A DNA stretch of 64,000 nucleotides from GWF2-33-9 sp964500435 (lineage in GTDB: Bacteria; Bacteroidota; Ignavibacteria; Kapaibacteriales; UBA2268): assembly GCA_964500435.1 (NCBI GenBank), contig CAZCNL010000004.1, positions 1 through 64,000 of the forward strand, given 5' to 3'. A model generated the notes under the pieces. It searched no databases. It saw only the letters and a list, made by a program, of their open reading frames with translations, and was not told where the DNA came from. Positions 33,285 to 41,323 of this stretch are shown here, piece by piece. Positions within the stretch are counted from its first letter, which is position 1; the number at the start of each line of letters is the position of its first letter. The position numbers and the translations under genes are program-made.

Positions 33285-33340
33285 ATAAAAAAATAAATAT
33301 AACAATTTTGAATAATATTTTTTTTAAATCAAGGTAAAAT

Positions 33341-33652
33341 TTGTTTAATCCACTTGATACAAAAAAGAAAACAAATTTATTTATAACTTTAATGGTAATT
33401 ACCATTATTTTAGCATATTTTTTATTTTCGCCGAGTGGAATAATTAACAGAATTATTTTGACTTCAAAACAAAAAGAATTACTTCAAGAAATTGAGTTTG
33501 AAAAGAAAATTCAAGATAGTTTAAAGATTGGGGTTTCAAAGATGAAATCAGATACATTAGAAATTGAAAAAATAGCAAGAGAAAAATATGGAATGAAACT
33601 TCCAAACGAAAAAATATATATAGTTCCTTTGAAACCTACCAATAAAAAATAA
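33341..33652 (+). CDS. FtsB/DivIC-like septum formation protein
   Basis: 103 residues starting at a TTG (33341) six bases after AAGG. One transmembrane helix (about 13-30) is followed by a coiled coil and the family's C-terminal motif IEKIAREKYGMKLPNEKIYIV, equivalent to the E..AR..y.m..p.E.iy pattern of FtsB and DivIC. It bridges FtsL and FtsQ at the division site. It is separated from other division genes here. Confidence 0.82.
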   Translation: MFNPLDTKKKTNLFITLMVITIILAYFLFSPSGIINRIILTSKQKELLQEIEFEKKIQDSLKIGVSKMKSDTLEIEKIAREKYGMKLPNEKIYIVPLKPTNKK

Positions 33653-33702
33653 TAGTTTAAACTAATTAGATAAGTTCTCACGATAATCAATAATTAATGC
33701 AA

Positions 33703-34398
33703 TTATCCTTCAAGAGCATTAATTATTGATTTAAAAATAAATAATCCATCATTTCCACCAAGAATGCTATCACTTAACCTTTCTGGATGAGGCATCATTC
33801 CGAGCACATTACCTTCTTTATTGATTATACCAGCAATATTCAAAAGTGCACCGTTGGGATTTGCGTCTCTTGTGATATTACCAAATTCATCTGAATATTG
33901 GAACACTATTCTATTTTCATCTTGAAGTAATTTTAATGTATTTTCGTCAGCAAAATAATTACCTTCGCCATGAGCAATAGGTATACGAAGAACTTGGTTT
34001 ACAGGAATTTGATTTGTAAACATTGTTTTATAATTTAATGTTTTTAAATAAACATCTTTACAAACGAAGTTTAAAGACTCATTTCTCATCAAAGTACCAG
34101 GAAGCAATTTTGCTTCAGTTAGGACTTGAAAACCATTACAAATTCCAATCACCGGTTTACCGGAATTCGCATAATTAATAACTTCACGCATAATTGGCGA
34201 AAAACGAGCAATTGCACCACTACGCAAATAATCACCATAAGAAAAACCACCGGGCAATATAATGCAATCTATATCCTTTGGAATTTCTGTATCTTTATGC
34301 CATAGATATTCAGCTTCGCTGCTTGCACTGACACTTGTTGCATAGTAAGCATCAGAATCGCAATTTGAACCTGGAAATACAACAATACCAAATTTCAT
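33703..34398 (-). CDS. purQ: Phosphoribosylformylglycinamidine synthase, glutaminase subunit
   Basis: 231 residues of a class I glutamine amidotransferase. GFSYGDYLRSGAIARF and PVIGICNGFQVL (nucleophilic Cys) are present, and the catalytic His-Glu pair is in MMPHPERLSD. It supplies ammonia to PurL in purine synthesis. It overlaps purS by four bases; purL itself is not in this window. Confidence 0.95.
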   Translation of the reverse strand: MKFGIVVFPGSNCDSDAYYATSVSASSEAEYLWHKDTEIPKDIDCIILPGGFSYGDYLRSGAIARFSPIMREVINYANSGKPVIGICNGFQVLTEAKLLPGTLMRNESLNFVCKDVYLKTLNYKTMFTNQIPVNQVLRIPIAHGEGNYFADENTLKLLQDENRIVFQYSDEFGNITRDANPNGALLNIAGIINKEGNVLGMMPHPERLSDSILGGNDGLFIFKSIINALEG

Positions 34399-34664
34399 AA
34401 ATCTCCTTTTGGTTCTTCGTGAATTTGGATAATAAAATCTTCAATTATCGGGTTGGCAATTAATTTCGAACAAGCAGATTCTACAATTTTGTATGCTTCA
34501 TCTTTGTTGTCTGCTTCAATTGATAGCTCAACTAACTTACCAATTCGTAAGTTCGAAATATTTTGAAATTCCATTGAGTGTAAAGCGTTTTCTACTGTTT
34601 TGCCTTGTACATCAAGAATTCCTCTCTTCAGCATAATCTTAATTTCAGCAAAATATTTTTTCAT
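34395..34664 (-). CDS. purS: Phosphoribosylformylglycinamidine synthase subunit PurS
   Basis: 89 residues from the ATG at 34664; a further ATG four codons upstream would also fit, but the GAGA before the second start and the family length of about 85 favour it. The sequence AEIKIMLKRGILDVQGKTVE and the central NLRIGKLVEL strand match PurS. It bridges PurQ and PurL in the four-component FGAM synthase. A TAATTTTG promoter element lies about 26 bases upstream. Confidence 0.93.
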   Translation of the reverse strand: MKKYFAEIKIMLKRGILDVQGKTVENALHSMEFQNISNLRIGKLVELSIEADNKDEAYKIVESACSKLIANPIIEDFIIQIHEEPKGDL

Positions 34665-34689
34665 TAAATATCTCATTTTAAAATATATA

Positions 34690-34720
34690 CAAAATTAATA
34701 CTAAATTGTAATTCTATGAA
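34690..34720 (-). promoter_or_regulatory. Candidate promoter of purS-purQ
   Basis: Minus strand: TAATTTTG at 34697-34690, with TTCA 19 bases upstream in the -33 position (two of four TTTG bases). The -7 box is perfect and the same as in the nusA promoter. Confidence 0.45.
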
Positions 34721-34759
34721 CTTTTGTGAATAATTAGTACAAAATATGATTTTATACAA

Positions 34760-35488
34760 CTACGGTTTCTTCTTCAATAAAAAGTATAAGGCTCTGATGT
34801 AGCTCACAAAAACGTAAAATACCATAAAAGGAAATAAGAAATAACCAGCTGTAACTAAGGATACTATAAAACCTATTAAAGTTACGATAAAATTCCAAGG
34901 GTGTGATTGTATTGCTTTCCAACTTGGACGGGGCAAGTTATCGAACTTCACATTTGTAATCATCGAAAGTGAAGCAGTCAGCGTTACGAAATAAATTCCA
35001 ATCACTTTGTAATTAACATCAAATGAATTATTATTGAAATAAAAAATTACGAAAGATATTATAAATAAAGCAGCAGCAGGTATAGGCATTCCTTTGAAGT
35101 AATTTTTATCTTCCATTGTTGCTTGTGTATTAAACCGGGCTAACCGATAAACTCCAGCCAACGCTGGTAAAGCAGCAAATAATATTCCAAACTCGTCTAA
35201 ATTATAAAAATATACATTATACAAAAGAAAAGAAGGAGCAACTCCAAATGAAACTGCATCACAAAGCGAATCCAGCTCTACACCAATCAAACTTGTTGAA
35301 CGAATTAACCTCGCAACAACGCCATCCAAAGCATCAAAAACACCTGCAATCAATATCATAATTGCAGCTATTTCGTATTCACCTTTTGAAATATATATAA
35401 TCGATGTAAAACCTGAAAATAAATTCCCTAATGTTAATAAATTGGGAATAATAGATTTTGTTATTCTAATTTTCACTTTCATTTTCAT
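34760..35488 (-). CDS. pssA: CDP-diacylglycerol-serine O-phosphatidyltransferase
   Basis: 242 residues with several membrane spans and the CDP-alcohol phosphatidyltransferase signature around 48-75: DALDGVVARLIRSTSLIGVE followed by LDSLCDAVSFG, i.e. the DG..AR...G..LD..D pattern. It makes phosphatidylserine from CDP-diacylglycerol and serine in the inner membrane. It follows psd by one base, so the pair is co-transcribed and produces phosphatidylethanolamine. Confidence 0.93.
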   Translation of the reverse strand: MKMKVKIRITKSIIPNLLTLGNLFSGFTSIIYISKGEYEIAAIMILIAGVFDALDGVVARLIRSTSLIGVELDSLCDAVSFGVAPSFLLYNVYFYNLDEFGILFAALPALAGVYRLARFNTQATMEDKNYFKGMPIPAAALFIISFVIFYFNNNSFDVNYKVIGIYFVTLTASLSMITNVKFDNLPRPSWKAIQSHPWNFIVTLIGFIVSLVTAGYFLFPFMVFYVFVSYIRALYFLLKKKP

Positions 35489-35489
35489 T

Positions 35490-36155
35490 TTAACCCGGAA
35501 GTTTAGCTAAAACAGTTTCGCCGGCTATTACTTTATCACCAATTTTAATTTTAATTAAACTATTTTTAGGTAAATGTATATCCATCCTTGAGCCAAATTT
35601 CATCATTCCAAACTTTTGACCAATTTTAACGCTATCTCCTACTTTAATATCCCAAACTAATCTTCTTGCCAAAATTCCAACAATTTGTTTGAAAAGAATT
35701 TTCCCTTTTTCGTTTTTTAAGCCAAAAAGAGTTTGCTGATTTTTTTGAGAAGCATCCTCTTTGCTTGCTATTAATTTCTCACCTTTAACAAATTTAAAAA
35801 ATTCAATAACTCCAGTTGCTGGGACTCGATTTACATGAACATCTAGCGGAGATAAAAATATGCTGATTCTTTTGGTTTCAGTATTAATGTAATTTGGTTC
35901 GAAATCATCAATTACTGCCATTATTGTTCCATCCGCTGGAGACAGTATATAAGAATTATCATTTAATGCTTCATCTGGTATGGTCCTTTCTGGGTCTCGG
36001 AAAAACCATAATGCTATAAATACTAGAAATAAACCAATTAAAAATAAAGGAATGGATACTATCAGGATACTACGTGCTACAAACCCCGCAGCAAGAAACA
36101 TAATCCCGATTAAAATAATTAAAATAAAGTTATCAATACCATAATTTGTAATCAT
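35490..36155 (-). CDS. psd: Phosphatidylserine decarboxylase (short form)
   Basis: 221 residues of the short Psd type with an N-terminal membrane segment. The self-cleavage site giving the pyruvoyl group is the Gly-Ser in MMKFGSRMDIHLP near residue 188. SPADGTIMAVID and LSPLDVHVNRVPATG are the other conserved blocks. It converts phosphatidylserine into phosphatidylethanolamine. The start codon lies within a DnaA-box sequence (36155-36163) shared with the dnaN upstream region. Confidence 0.92.
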   Translation of the reverse strand: MITNYGIDNFILIILIGIMFLAAGFVARSILIVSIPLFLIGLFLVFIALWFFRDPERTIPDEALNDNSYILSPADGTIMAVIDDFEPNYINTETKRISIFLSPLDVHVNRVPATGVIEFFKFVKGEKLIASKEDASQKNQQTLFGLKNEKGKILFKQIVGILARRLVWDIKVGDSVKIGQKFGMMKFGSRMDIHLPKNSLIKIKIGDKVIAGETVLAKLPG

Positions 36156-36184
36156 GTGGATAATTTTTTTTATTTTGTTGATAA
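36155..36184. promoter_or_regulatory. Two DnaA-box-like sites between psd and dnaN
   Basis: TGTGGATAA at 36155-36163 is the exact complement of the consensus DnaA box TTATCCACA, and TGTTGATAA at 36176-36184 is a one-mismatch version (TTATCAACA) in the same orientation. They sit in a very AT-rich divergent intergenic region upstream of dnaN. They may regulate dnaN or mark part of an origin; dnaA is not adjacent. Confidence 0.5.
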
Positions 36185-36286
36185 ATTATATAAAAATAAC
36201 TTATAAAAAACTTTTTATAAGATAAAAAGTTTTTAAATTGCAAAGTTATGAATAATTAAGTTAATAAATTAAATTTTGAGTGTAAT

Positions 36287-37471
36287 ATGAAGTTTAAATC
36301 AACAATTAATGTCTTTAGTGAATTGTTAAATCTTGTAACACCAATTGTCCCTCAAAAATCAACTATATTGGTCTTACAGTACTTACATTTCGAACTCGTA
36401 GGAAATGAGTTAAAGGTAATGGCAACTAATGACGAAATCTCAATTTTAACGAAAATTGAAGTTGAAGGAGAGCAAGACGGAGCTATTTTATTTCCTGCAA
36501 AGAAATTGAGCGAAATAATAAAATTGCTGGGTAAAGACACGGAAATTGTTATTTCGGCTGATTTAGAAATTTATGAAATTACTTTGAAATATAATAAAGG
36601 TAAATTTAAATTTAAAGGGATTGACCCACTCGAATATGTTGATGTTGGAAATCTCTTCGATAAACCAATGATTGACGTAAGCAATTTAAGTCAAGAAATT
36701 GCAAAAGGTGAACTTGTTGCAAAATTAAATAGTGGAATGATTCAAAATATTTGTGAGCGTACACTTTTCGCAGTTTCTACTGAAGAATACAAACTTTCTA
36801 TGACCGGGGTTTTATTCCAATTTAGAAGCAACCAACTAATTACTGCCGCTACAGATGGTTATAGATTAAATAAATATACTATAACTTTAGACGAAACAAC
36901 TTTCCCCGAATTATTTGATGTAATTATTCCCGCACATTCCTTAGAATTTTTGAAAAAAATCAATTCGGATATGGTAATGAGCGTGATTCGTGAAGATGAA
37001 TCACCAAAATATTTGCGTTTTGAATTCCATAACACTATTTTTACAACACGTATAATTTCCGAAAAATATCCTCCTTATGAAACAATCATTCCATTGGAAT
37101 ATCAATATAAAGTATTTGCTCCATTAAACGAAATGGTCAATACCATCAAACGTGTTTCTCTTTCTGCAAATGATATTTCGAAACTTGTGATTTTACAATT
37201 CAAAGATAACATAATTACCGCAACTTCACAAGACGAAGAATCTGGCGAATCGGCAGAAGAATCACTACCTTGCGAAATGTCATTCGATTCCTTTGAAATT
37301 GGTGTAAATTATAATTATTTCTTGCAATCGTTACAACATCTTTACTATGAAGGAGAACAGGAAGATGTTGTTGAAATTAGATTCAACGACCCTCTCAAAG
37401 CATTTGTTATTTGTCCAAAAGACCAATACGATACCTTTTTAATGTTAAATATGCCTGTAAGATATAAATAA
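36287..37471 (+). CDS. dnaN: DNA polymerase III beta subunit (sliding clamp)
   Basis: 394 residues in three clamp domains. Family blocks include LFPAKKLSEIIKLL, FAVSTEEYKLSMTGVLF, ATDGYRLNKY, VIIPAHSLEFLKKI and the C-terminal MLNMPVRYK, equivalent to the (M)PMR end of other clamps. It forms the ring that tethers the polymerase. The gene is monocistronic here with a terminator 30 bases after the stop. In many genomes dnaN follows dnaA at the origin; here its neighbours are psd and an oxoamine synthase. Confidence 0.95.
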   Translation: MKFKSTINVFSELLNLVTPIVPQKSTILVLQYLHFELVGNELKVMATNDEISILTKIEVEGEQDGAILFPAKKLSEIIKLLGKDTEIVISADLEIYEITLKYNKGKFKFKGIDPLEYVDVGNLFDKPMIDVSNLSQEIAKGELVAKLNSGMIQNICERTLFAVSTEEYKLSMTGVLFQFRSNQLITAATDGYRLNKYTITLDETTFPELFDVIIPAHSLEFLKKINSDMVMSVIREDESPKYLRFEFHNTIFTTRIISEKYPPYETIIPLEYQYKVFAPLNEMVNTIKRVSLSANDISKLVILQFKDNIITATSQDEESGESAEESLPCEMSFDSFEIGVNYNYFLQSLQHLYYEGEQEDVVEIRFNDPLKAFVICPKDQYDTFLMLNMPVRYK

Positions 37472-37502
37472 TAATAAATTTTTAAATTTATCAATTCAAT
37501 AA

Positions 37503-37536
37503 AAAAAGGCTGTACTTAAAAAAAGACAGCCTTTTT
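37503..37536. terminator. Bidirectional terminator between dnaN and the oxoamine synthase
   Basis: AAAAAGGCTGT (37503-37513) pairs with ACAGCCTTTTT (37526-37536), with A and T runs on both sides, so it can serve both converging genes. Confidence 0.85.
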
Positions 37537-37569
37537 GTTAATATTTTAATTTATATCTAAATGAATTTC

Positions 37570-38766
37570 TTATTTGTAGATATAATCGAGTTCTTTTCCG
37601 ATTTCAATAAATCCTTCTAAAATACCATCCAAATGCTCTTTTGTATGTGTTGCCATATAAGAAGTTCTCATCATACTCATATTAGGTGGAACACCTGGCG
37701 GCACAAATGCATTAACATAAATACCGTGGTCAAATAGATATCTCCAAGTTGTAAGAGCTTTTTCGACTTCACCAACAATTACTGGAATTATCGCAGAATC
37801 ATTTTCGATAATTTTGAAGCCGTGTTCAACGAATTTCTTTCTCAAATACCTTACATTATCTTGTAATTTATCAACCAATTCAGGTGTAGATTCCAAAATA
37901 TTCAAAACCTCTAATGCTGCTGCAACAGATGGTGGAGTTGGACTTGCACTAAAAATTAATGCGGGAGAATGATGCTTGATATAATTAATTACACGTTCAG
38001 GACCAGCAACAAAACCGCCTAATGAAGCAAAAGTTTTGGAAAACGTTCCCATAATTAAATCAGTTTCTGCTTCGCAATTGTGGTAACTTGCGGTTCCACG
38101 TCCTCCTTCACCGATAACGCCGATTGAATGAGCATCATCAACCAATACTCTTGCTCCGTATTTATGACTTATACGGATGATTTCAGGTAAATTCGCAATA
38201 TCACCAGTAACCGAGAAAATACCATCAGTTACAACTAACTTTGTTGCCTTTTCGGGGATATGGCTTAAGACTTTTTCTAAATCTTCCATATCATTATGCT
38301 TAAATCTTTTGAATTCAGCCATACCACCTTTTGCAAGTATACATCCATTCATAATACTTGCGTGATTTTCTTTATCTGAAATCACATAATCACCACGCTG
38401 AACTAATGTTGCAATCGTGCCTAAAACTGCTTGAAACCCAGTACTAAAAAGCAAAACTGCTTCTTTATTCAAAAATTTGGCAAGTCTTGCTTCGAATTCA
38501 TTGTGCAAATCCAATGTACCGGTCAAATATCGGGAACCAGAGCAACCAGTTCCATAGCGTTCAATTGATTTTATTGCAGCTTCTTTAACTCTTGGGTCTG
38601 CTGTCAATCCCAAGTAATTGTTTGAACCAGCCATCAAATATTTTTTCCCGTTGATATGAACAACTGGTCCTTCGTTTTCTTCAATCGGATGGAAATATGG
38701 ATACAAGCCTGCGGCTTTAACCTCGTCTGCTCTTGTGAAATCATAACATTTTTGAAATATGTCCAA
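37570..38766 (-). CDS. Serine palmitoyltransferase-like alpha-oxoamine synthase
   Basis: 398 residues of the PLP-dependent alpha-oxoamine synthase family. The PLP lysine is in MGTFSKTFASLGGFVAG, with DDAHSIGVIGEGGRGTASYH and LFSTGFQAVLG upstream. The N-terminal AAGLYPYFHPIEENEGP and the GTFSKxxASLGGF version of the lysine motif resemble bacterial serine palmitoyltransferases (Sphingobacterium type) more than glycine C-acetyltransferase or BioF. If so, it makes 3-ketodihydrosphingosine, the first step of sphingolipid synthesis, in the cytoplasm. The start is a TTG (38766) with AGAGG six bases upstream; no nearby ATG is in frame. Glycine C-acetyltransferase remains the main alternative. Confidence 0.75.
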   Translation of the reverse strand: MDIFQKCYDFTRADEVKAAGLYPYFHPIEENEGPVVHINGKKYLMAGSNNYLGLTADPRVKEAAIKSIERYGTGCSGSRYLTGTLDLHNEFEARLAKFLNKEAVLLFSTGFQAVLGTIATLVQRGDYVISDKENHASIMNGCILAKGGMAEFKRFKHNDMEDLEKVLSHIPEKATKLVVTDGIFSVTGDIANLPEIIRISHKYGARVLVDDAHSIGVIGEGGRGTASYHNCEAETDLIMGTFSKTFASLGGFVAGPERVINYIKHHSPALIFSASPTPPSVAAALEVLNILESTPELVDKLQDNVRYLRKKFVEHGFKIIENDSAIIPVIVGEVEKALTTWRYLFDHGIYVNAFVPPGVPPNMSMMRTSYMATHTKEHLDGILEGFIEIGKELDYIYK

Positions 38767-38821
38767 TTATATCCTCTTGTATTATCTTTACATTAACTTA
38801 TTATAATCAATAATTTACTAA

Positions 38822-39130
38822 TTAAGGTTTCCAAAAATACGAATTCATATTCACTTTTTCATCAATAAACTCTACACCTTCTGAAACTAATAGTTCTTTC
38901 ATCAAAGTAGGTGTCAAAAAATGAAATTTTCCTGTTAATTCGCCATTTCTGTTCACTACTCGATGGAAAGGTAAATCTCTATCATAATAATGAGAACTTA
39001 AAACCCATCCAACCATTCTTGCAGAAGATTTCATTCCACATTTTTCGGCTATTGCTCCATAAGTTGTAACTTTCCCATATGGAATTTGAGCAACTATTTC
39101 TAACACTTTCGAAATAAAATCTTTATGCAT
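38822..39130 (-). CDS. Alkyltransferase-like (Atl/MGMT-fold) protein
   Basis: 102 residues from the ATG at 39130. It has the winged-helix DNA-binding part of O6-alkylguanine-DNA alkyltransferases (IPYGKVTTYGAIAE, SARMVGWVLS), but the acceptor site reads LPFHRVVNRNG, with Phe in place of the catalytic Cys of PCHRV. This is the Atl/YbaZ class, which binds alkylated guanine without repairing it and recruits nucleotide excision repair. The gene is 55 bases downstream of the start-side neighbour's region and appears independent. The class assignment is firm from the missing Cys. Confidence 0.88.
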   Translation of the reverse strand: MHKDFISKVLEIVAQIPYGKVTTYGAIAEKCGMKSSARMVGWVLSSHYYDRDLPFHRVVNRNGELTGKFHFLTPTLMKELLVSEGVEFIDEKVNMNSYFWKP

Positions 39131-39271
39131 TTTTAACAAAATCAAAAATAATAAAAAAAATTGAATTGAATTAATTCTTTTAATTTTTTAGTTTTTAAAA
39201 TAATATTTATTTGTAAAAAATAATTAAATATTTTTTTTTTCGTTAATAACCTATATAAATTTGAGTAAAAT

Positions 39272-40009
39272 ATGAAAATTGCTTTTATAAATTATTGTCC
39301 TAAAATTCAAATAAACGGTGATCAATCAACTGTAAAACATAATATCAATAACTTCCTTAAACCTTTCAAAGATTCTCTAATCGCAAATTCAAATGAAATA
39401 TTTGAAATAAATTTAAATGATATGACAATTAATTCTTGCTTAGGTTGTACAGAAGATATTTTGTTTGAACCAAAACCAAATTGCACTCAAGATGACGATA
39501 TGAACTCAATTTACCCTATTTTACGAGAATCAGACCTTTGGATATTTGCAATTAAACAAAATCATATAGATATTCCAGAAAAAGTCCATAATTTTCTTGA
39601 TAGATTAGAACCACTTTTCAACGATGTTATCGATTTACAAACTCTCGACGTTCTTGATTTAAACAAACCAGTGAATTCGAACAAGAAAGTATTTTTAATG
39701 GCATTTTCAGAGCATTGGGGCAAAGAAGTTTTTCGAGATTTGTCATATCACATCCAATCTACTGCATTTTTATTCAATAGAGAATTTTTCGGTGAATTCC
39801 TTCGTCCTCATTTCACTGCCTTTATTGAAAAATATGAAAATGATTTTTCTTTCACTCAAGAAATTAACTCTCAATTTTCGAAATTAGCACTCGATTTGAC
39901 ATACGGTCAAGCAATTCAAAATGGATATTTAAATAACTTAAGTCGGGAAATAATCTCAAAAGATGAGTTTGAACGTAATTTAAAGATTGCGCTTCAAAAG
40001 ATTAAATAA
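39272..40009 (+). CDS. Flavodoxin-fold NAD(P)H/FMN reductase-like protein
   Basis: 245 residues. The N-terminal beta strand MKIAFINYCP, a loop with CLGCTEDILFEPKPNC, and DDDMNSIYPILRESDLWIFA correspond to the NADPH-dependent FMN reductase/iron-sulfur flavoprotein fold, in which the sentence C.GC...C..DDM..I...i..aD.ii is conserved. The C-terminal half is helical and less typical. Substrate and electron partner are unknown. The stop codon is directly followed by the stop of the converging response regulator gene. Confidence 0.7.
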   Translation: MKIAFINYCPKIQINGDQSTVKHNINNFLKPFKDSLIANSNEIFEINLNDMTINSCLGCTEDILFEPKPNCTQDDDMNSIYPILRESDLWIFAIKQNHIDIPEKVHNFLDRLEPLFNDVIDLQTLDVLDLNKPVNSNKKVFLMAFSEHWGKEVFRDLSYHIQSTAFLFNREFFGEFLRPHFTAFIEKYENDFSFTQEINSQFSKLALDLTYGQAIQNGYLNNLSREIISKDEFERNLKIALQKIK

Positions 40010-41233
40010 CTAATGATGAAACGGGTCTTTGGCTGGTTCATAAACATAAATGTTTCCAATTATCCCATCTTCTTTATTAACGTTTAATATTTTATATATT
40101 ATTTCATCGGATAATCTTGTACCACTTGCGACAAGCTTCAACCCTGATTGTGTAAAAATATTCCGAGAAAGTATCATTGTCGGAGATAATTCAGATATTA
40201 AAACAGGTATTTCTCTAGTTTGTCCTGATTTTCCTTTCAAATTTAAAGATGCTAAATATTGGTCATAATAAGCAATTACTCTAAAATCATATAATCTGCG
40301 AGCTTCATTAAACAACAATTCAATCGCTTTATTCTGCTTATTTTGATTTTTTTCTAAAAAATATTCATAATCAATTGCCACACGTAAAACCCTGCTTTCA
40401 AGTGGAATTTCCCATGCTTTAATTTTATCAGGAATACCGCTTCCATCGAAATTTTCATATATATGAGCAAGGATATTAATTATTTCCTCAAAATTTGGAA
40501 CTTGTGAAAGCAATTCTTTAGTATATTCTGGGACACGATTCATATTTTCATTCGTAACAAACCCGTTCGTCATTACTGGTAAATTAATTTGATTATCACT
40601 TAAAAATAATTTTCCAGCATAAGCTAAATGTGAAGCAAGTTCTACTCTTTCCACCTCTTCAGGATTTTCAGCAAGCTGATGTGTTATCCAGACAGAAGCA
40701 TTTCGAATAGATTCAGTCAATTTCGCCGCTTTAGGGATTTTCGAATTTTGGAACTCAACGATTAAATTAATCATTCTTTCACGATTCTTTCTATTTTCTT
40801 CTTCCAAATTTTGAACTTTTTCCATCAAAACTTTCATTTCAACTTTTTCCATGAGAAACTTTTTCGCATTTAAAAGCCTTGTGATGAGACTTTCTGTTTG
40901 CAAAGGTTTTTGGAAAAAGTCGTCAGCACCTGCTTTCAAAGCTTGCAATCCTATTGATGGGTCATCGCCACTTGTCATAACAATCGTAAAGTAAATATCA
41001 TTGGGATGTAATTGCTTGATTTTCTTCAATACATTTATTCCATTTGCGTCTTCAAGAAATACATCTATTAAAAAGATTGAAGGAAATTGTAACCGTTCGA
41101 GTAAATCAATTATATCACTTAATTTACTTGCTGTTTTTATACGCACATTTGGAAAAAATTTACTTACAACATTGCTTATAAATGTTGTTTGAATTAAATC
41201 GTCTTCAAGAATATAAATTCGGCTTAGTTCCAA
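40010..41233 (-). CDS. Response regulator with a degenerate HD-GYP domain
   Basis: 407 residues starting at a TTG (41233). An N-terminal receiver domain has the acidic pocket (ILEDD), phospho-acceptor Asp in FLIDVFL (about 56), conserved Thr/Ser in VMTSGD and Lys in FFQKPL. After a coiled-coil linker comes a domain aligned with HD-GYP phosphodiesterases: YENFDGSGIPDKIKAWEIPLESRVLRVA corresponds to the GYP block, but the HD pair and metal ligands are replaced (ELASHLAYAGKLF where LLHDIGK is expected). It ends in a segment found after HD-GYP domains (MILSRNIFTQSGLKLVASGT). Cyclic-di-GMP hydrolysis is unlikely; it may bind a partner instead. Confidence 0.8.
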   Translation of the reverse strand: MELSRIYILEDDLIQTTFISNVVSKFFPNVRIKTASKLSDIIDLLERLQFPSIFLIDVFLEDANGINVLKKIKQLHPNDIYFTIVMTSGDDPSIGLQALKAGADDFFQKPLQTESLITRLLNAKKFLMEKVEMKVLMEKVQNLEEENRKNRERMINLIVEFQNSKIPKAAKLTESIRNASVWITHQLAENPEEVERVELASHLAYAGKLFLSDNQINLPVMTNGFVTNENMNRVPEYTKELLSQVPNFEEIINILAHIYENFDGSGIPDKIKAWEIPLESRVLRVAIDYEYFLEKNQNKQNKAIELLFNEARRLYDFRVIAYYDQYLASLNLKGKSGQTREIPVLISELSPTMILSRNIFTQSGLKLVASGTRLSDEIIYKILNVNKEDGIIGNIYVYEPAKDPFHH

Positions 41234-41323
41234 ATTAAAACTTTTTGTGTTTTTAGTTAAATATAATTTACAATTTACTAATTTTGTATTTATTAAAAAA
41301 ATAATTTTTGAAAAAATAAAAAA

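Noticed and set aside
38822..39130. Active O6-methylguanine-DNA methyltransferase
   Set aside because: The acceptor Cys of the PCHRV motif is Phe, so the protein is the non-catalytic alkyltransferase-like type.
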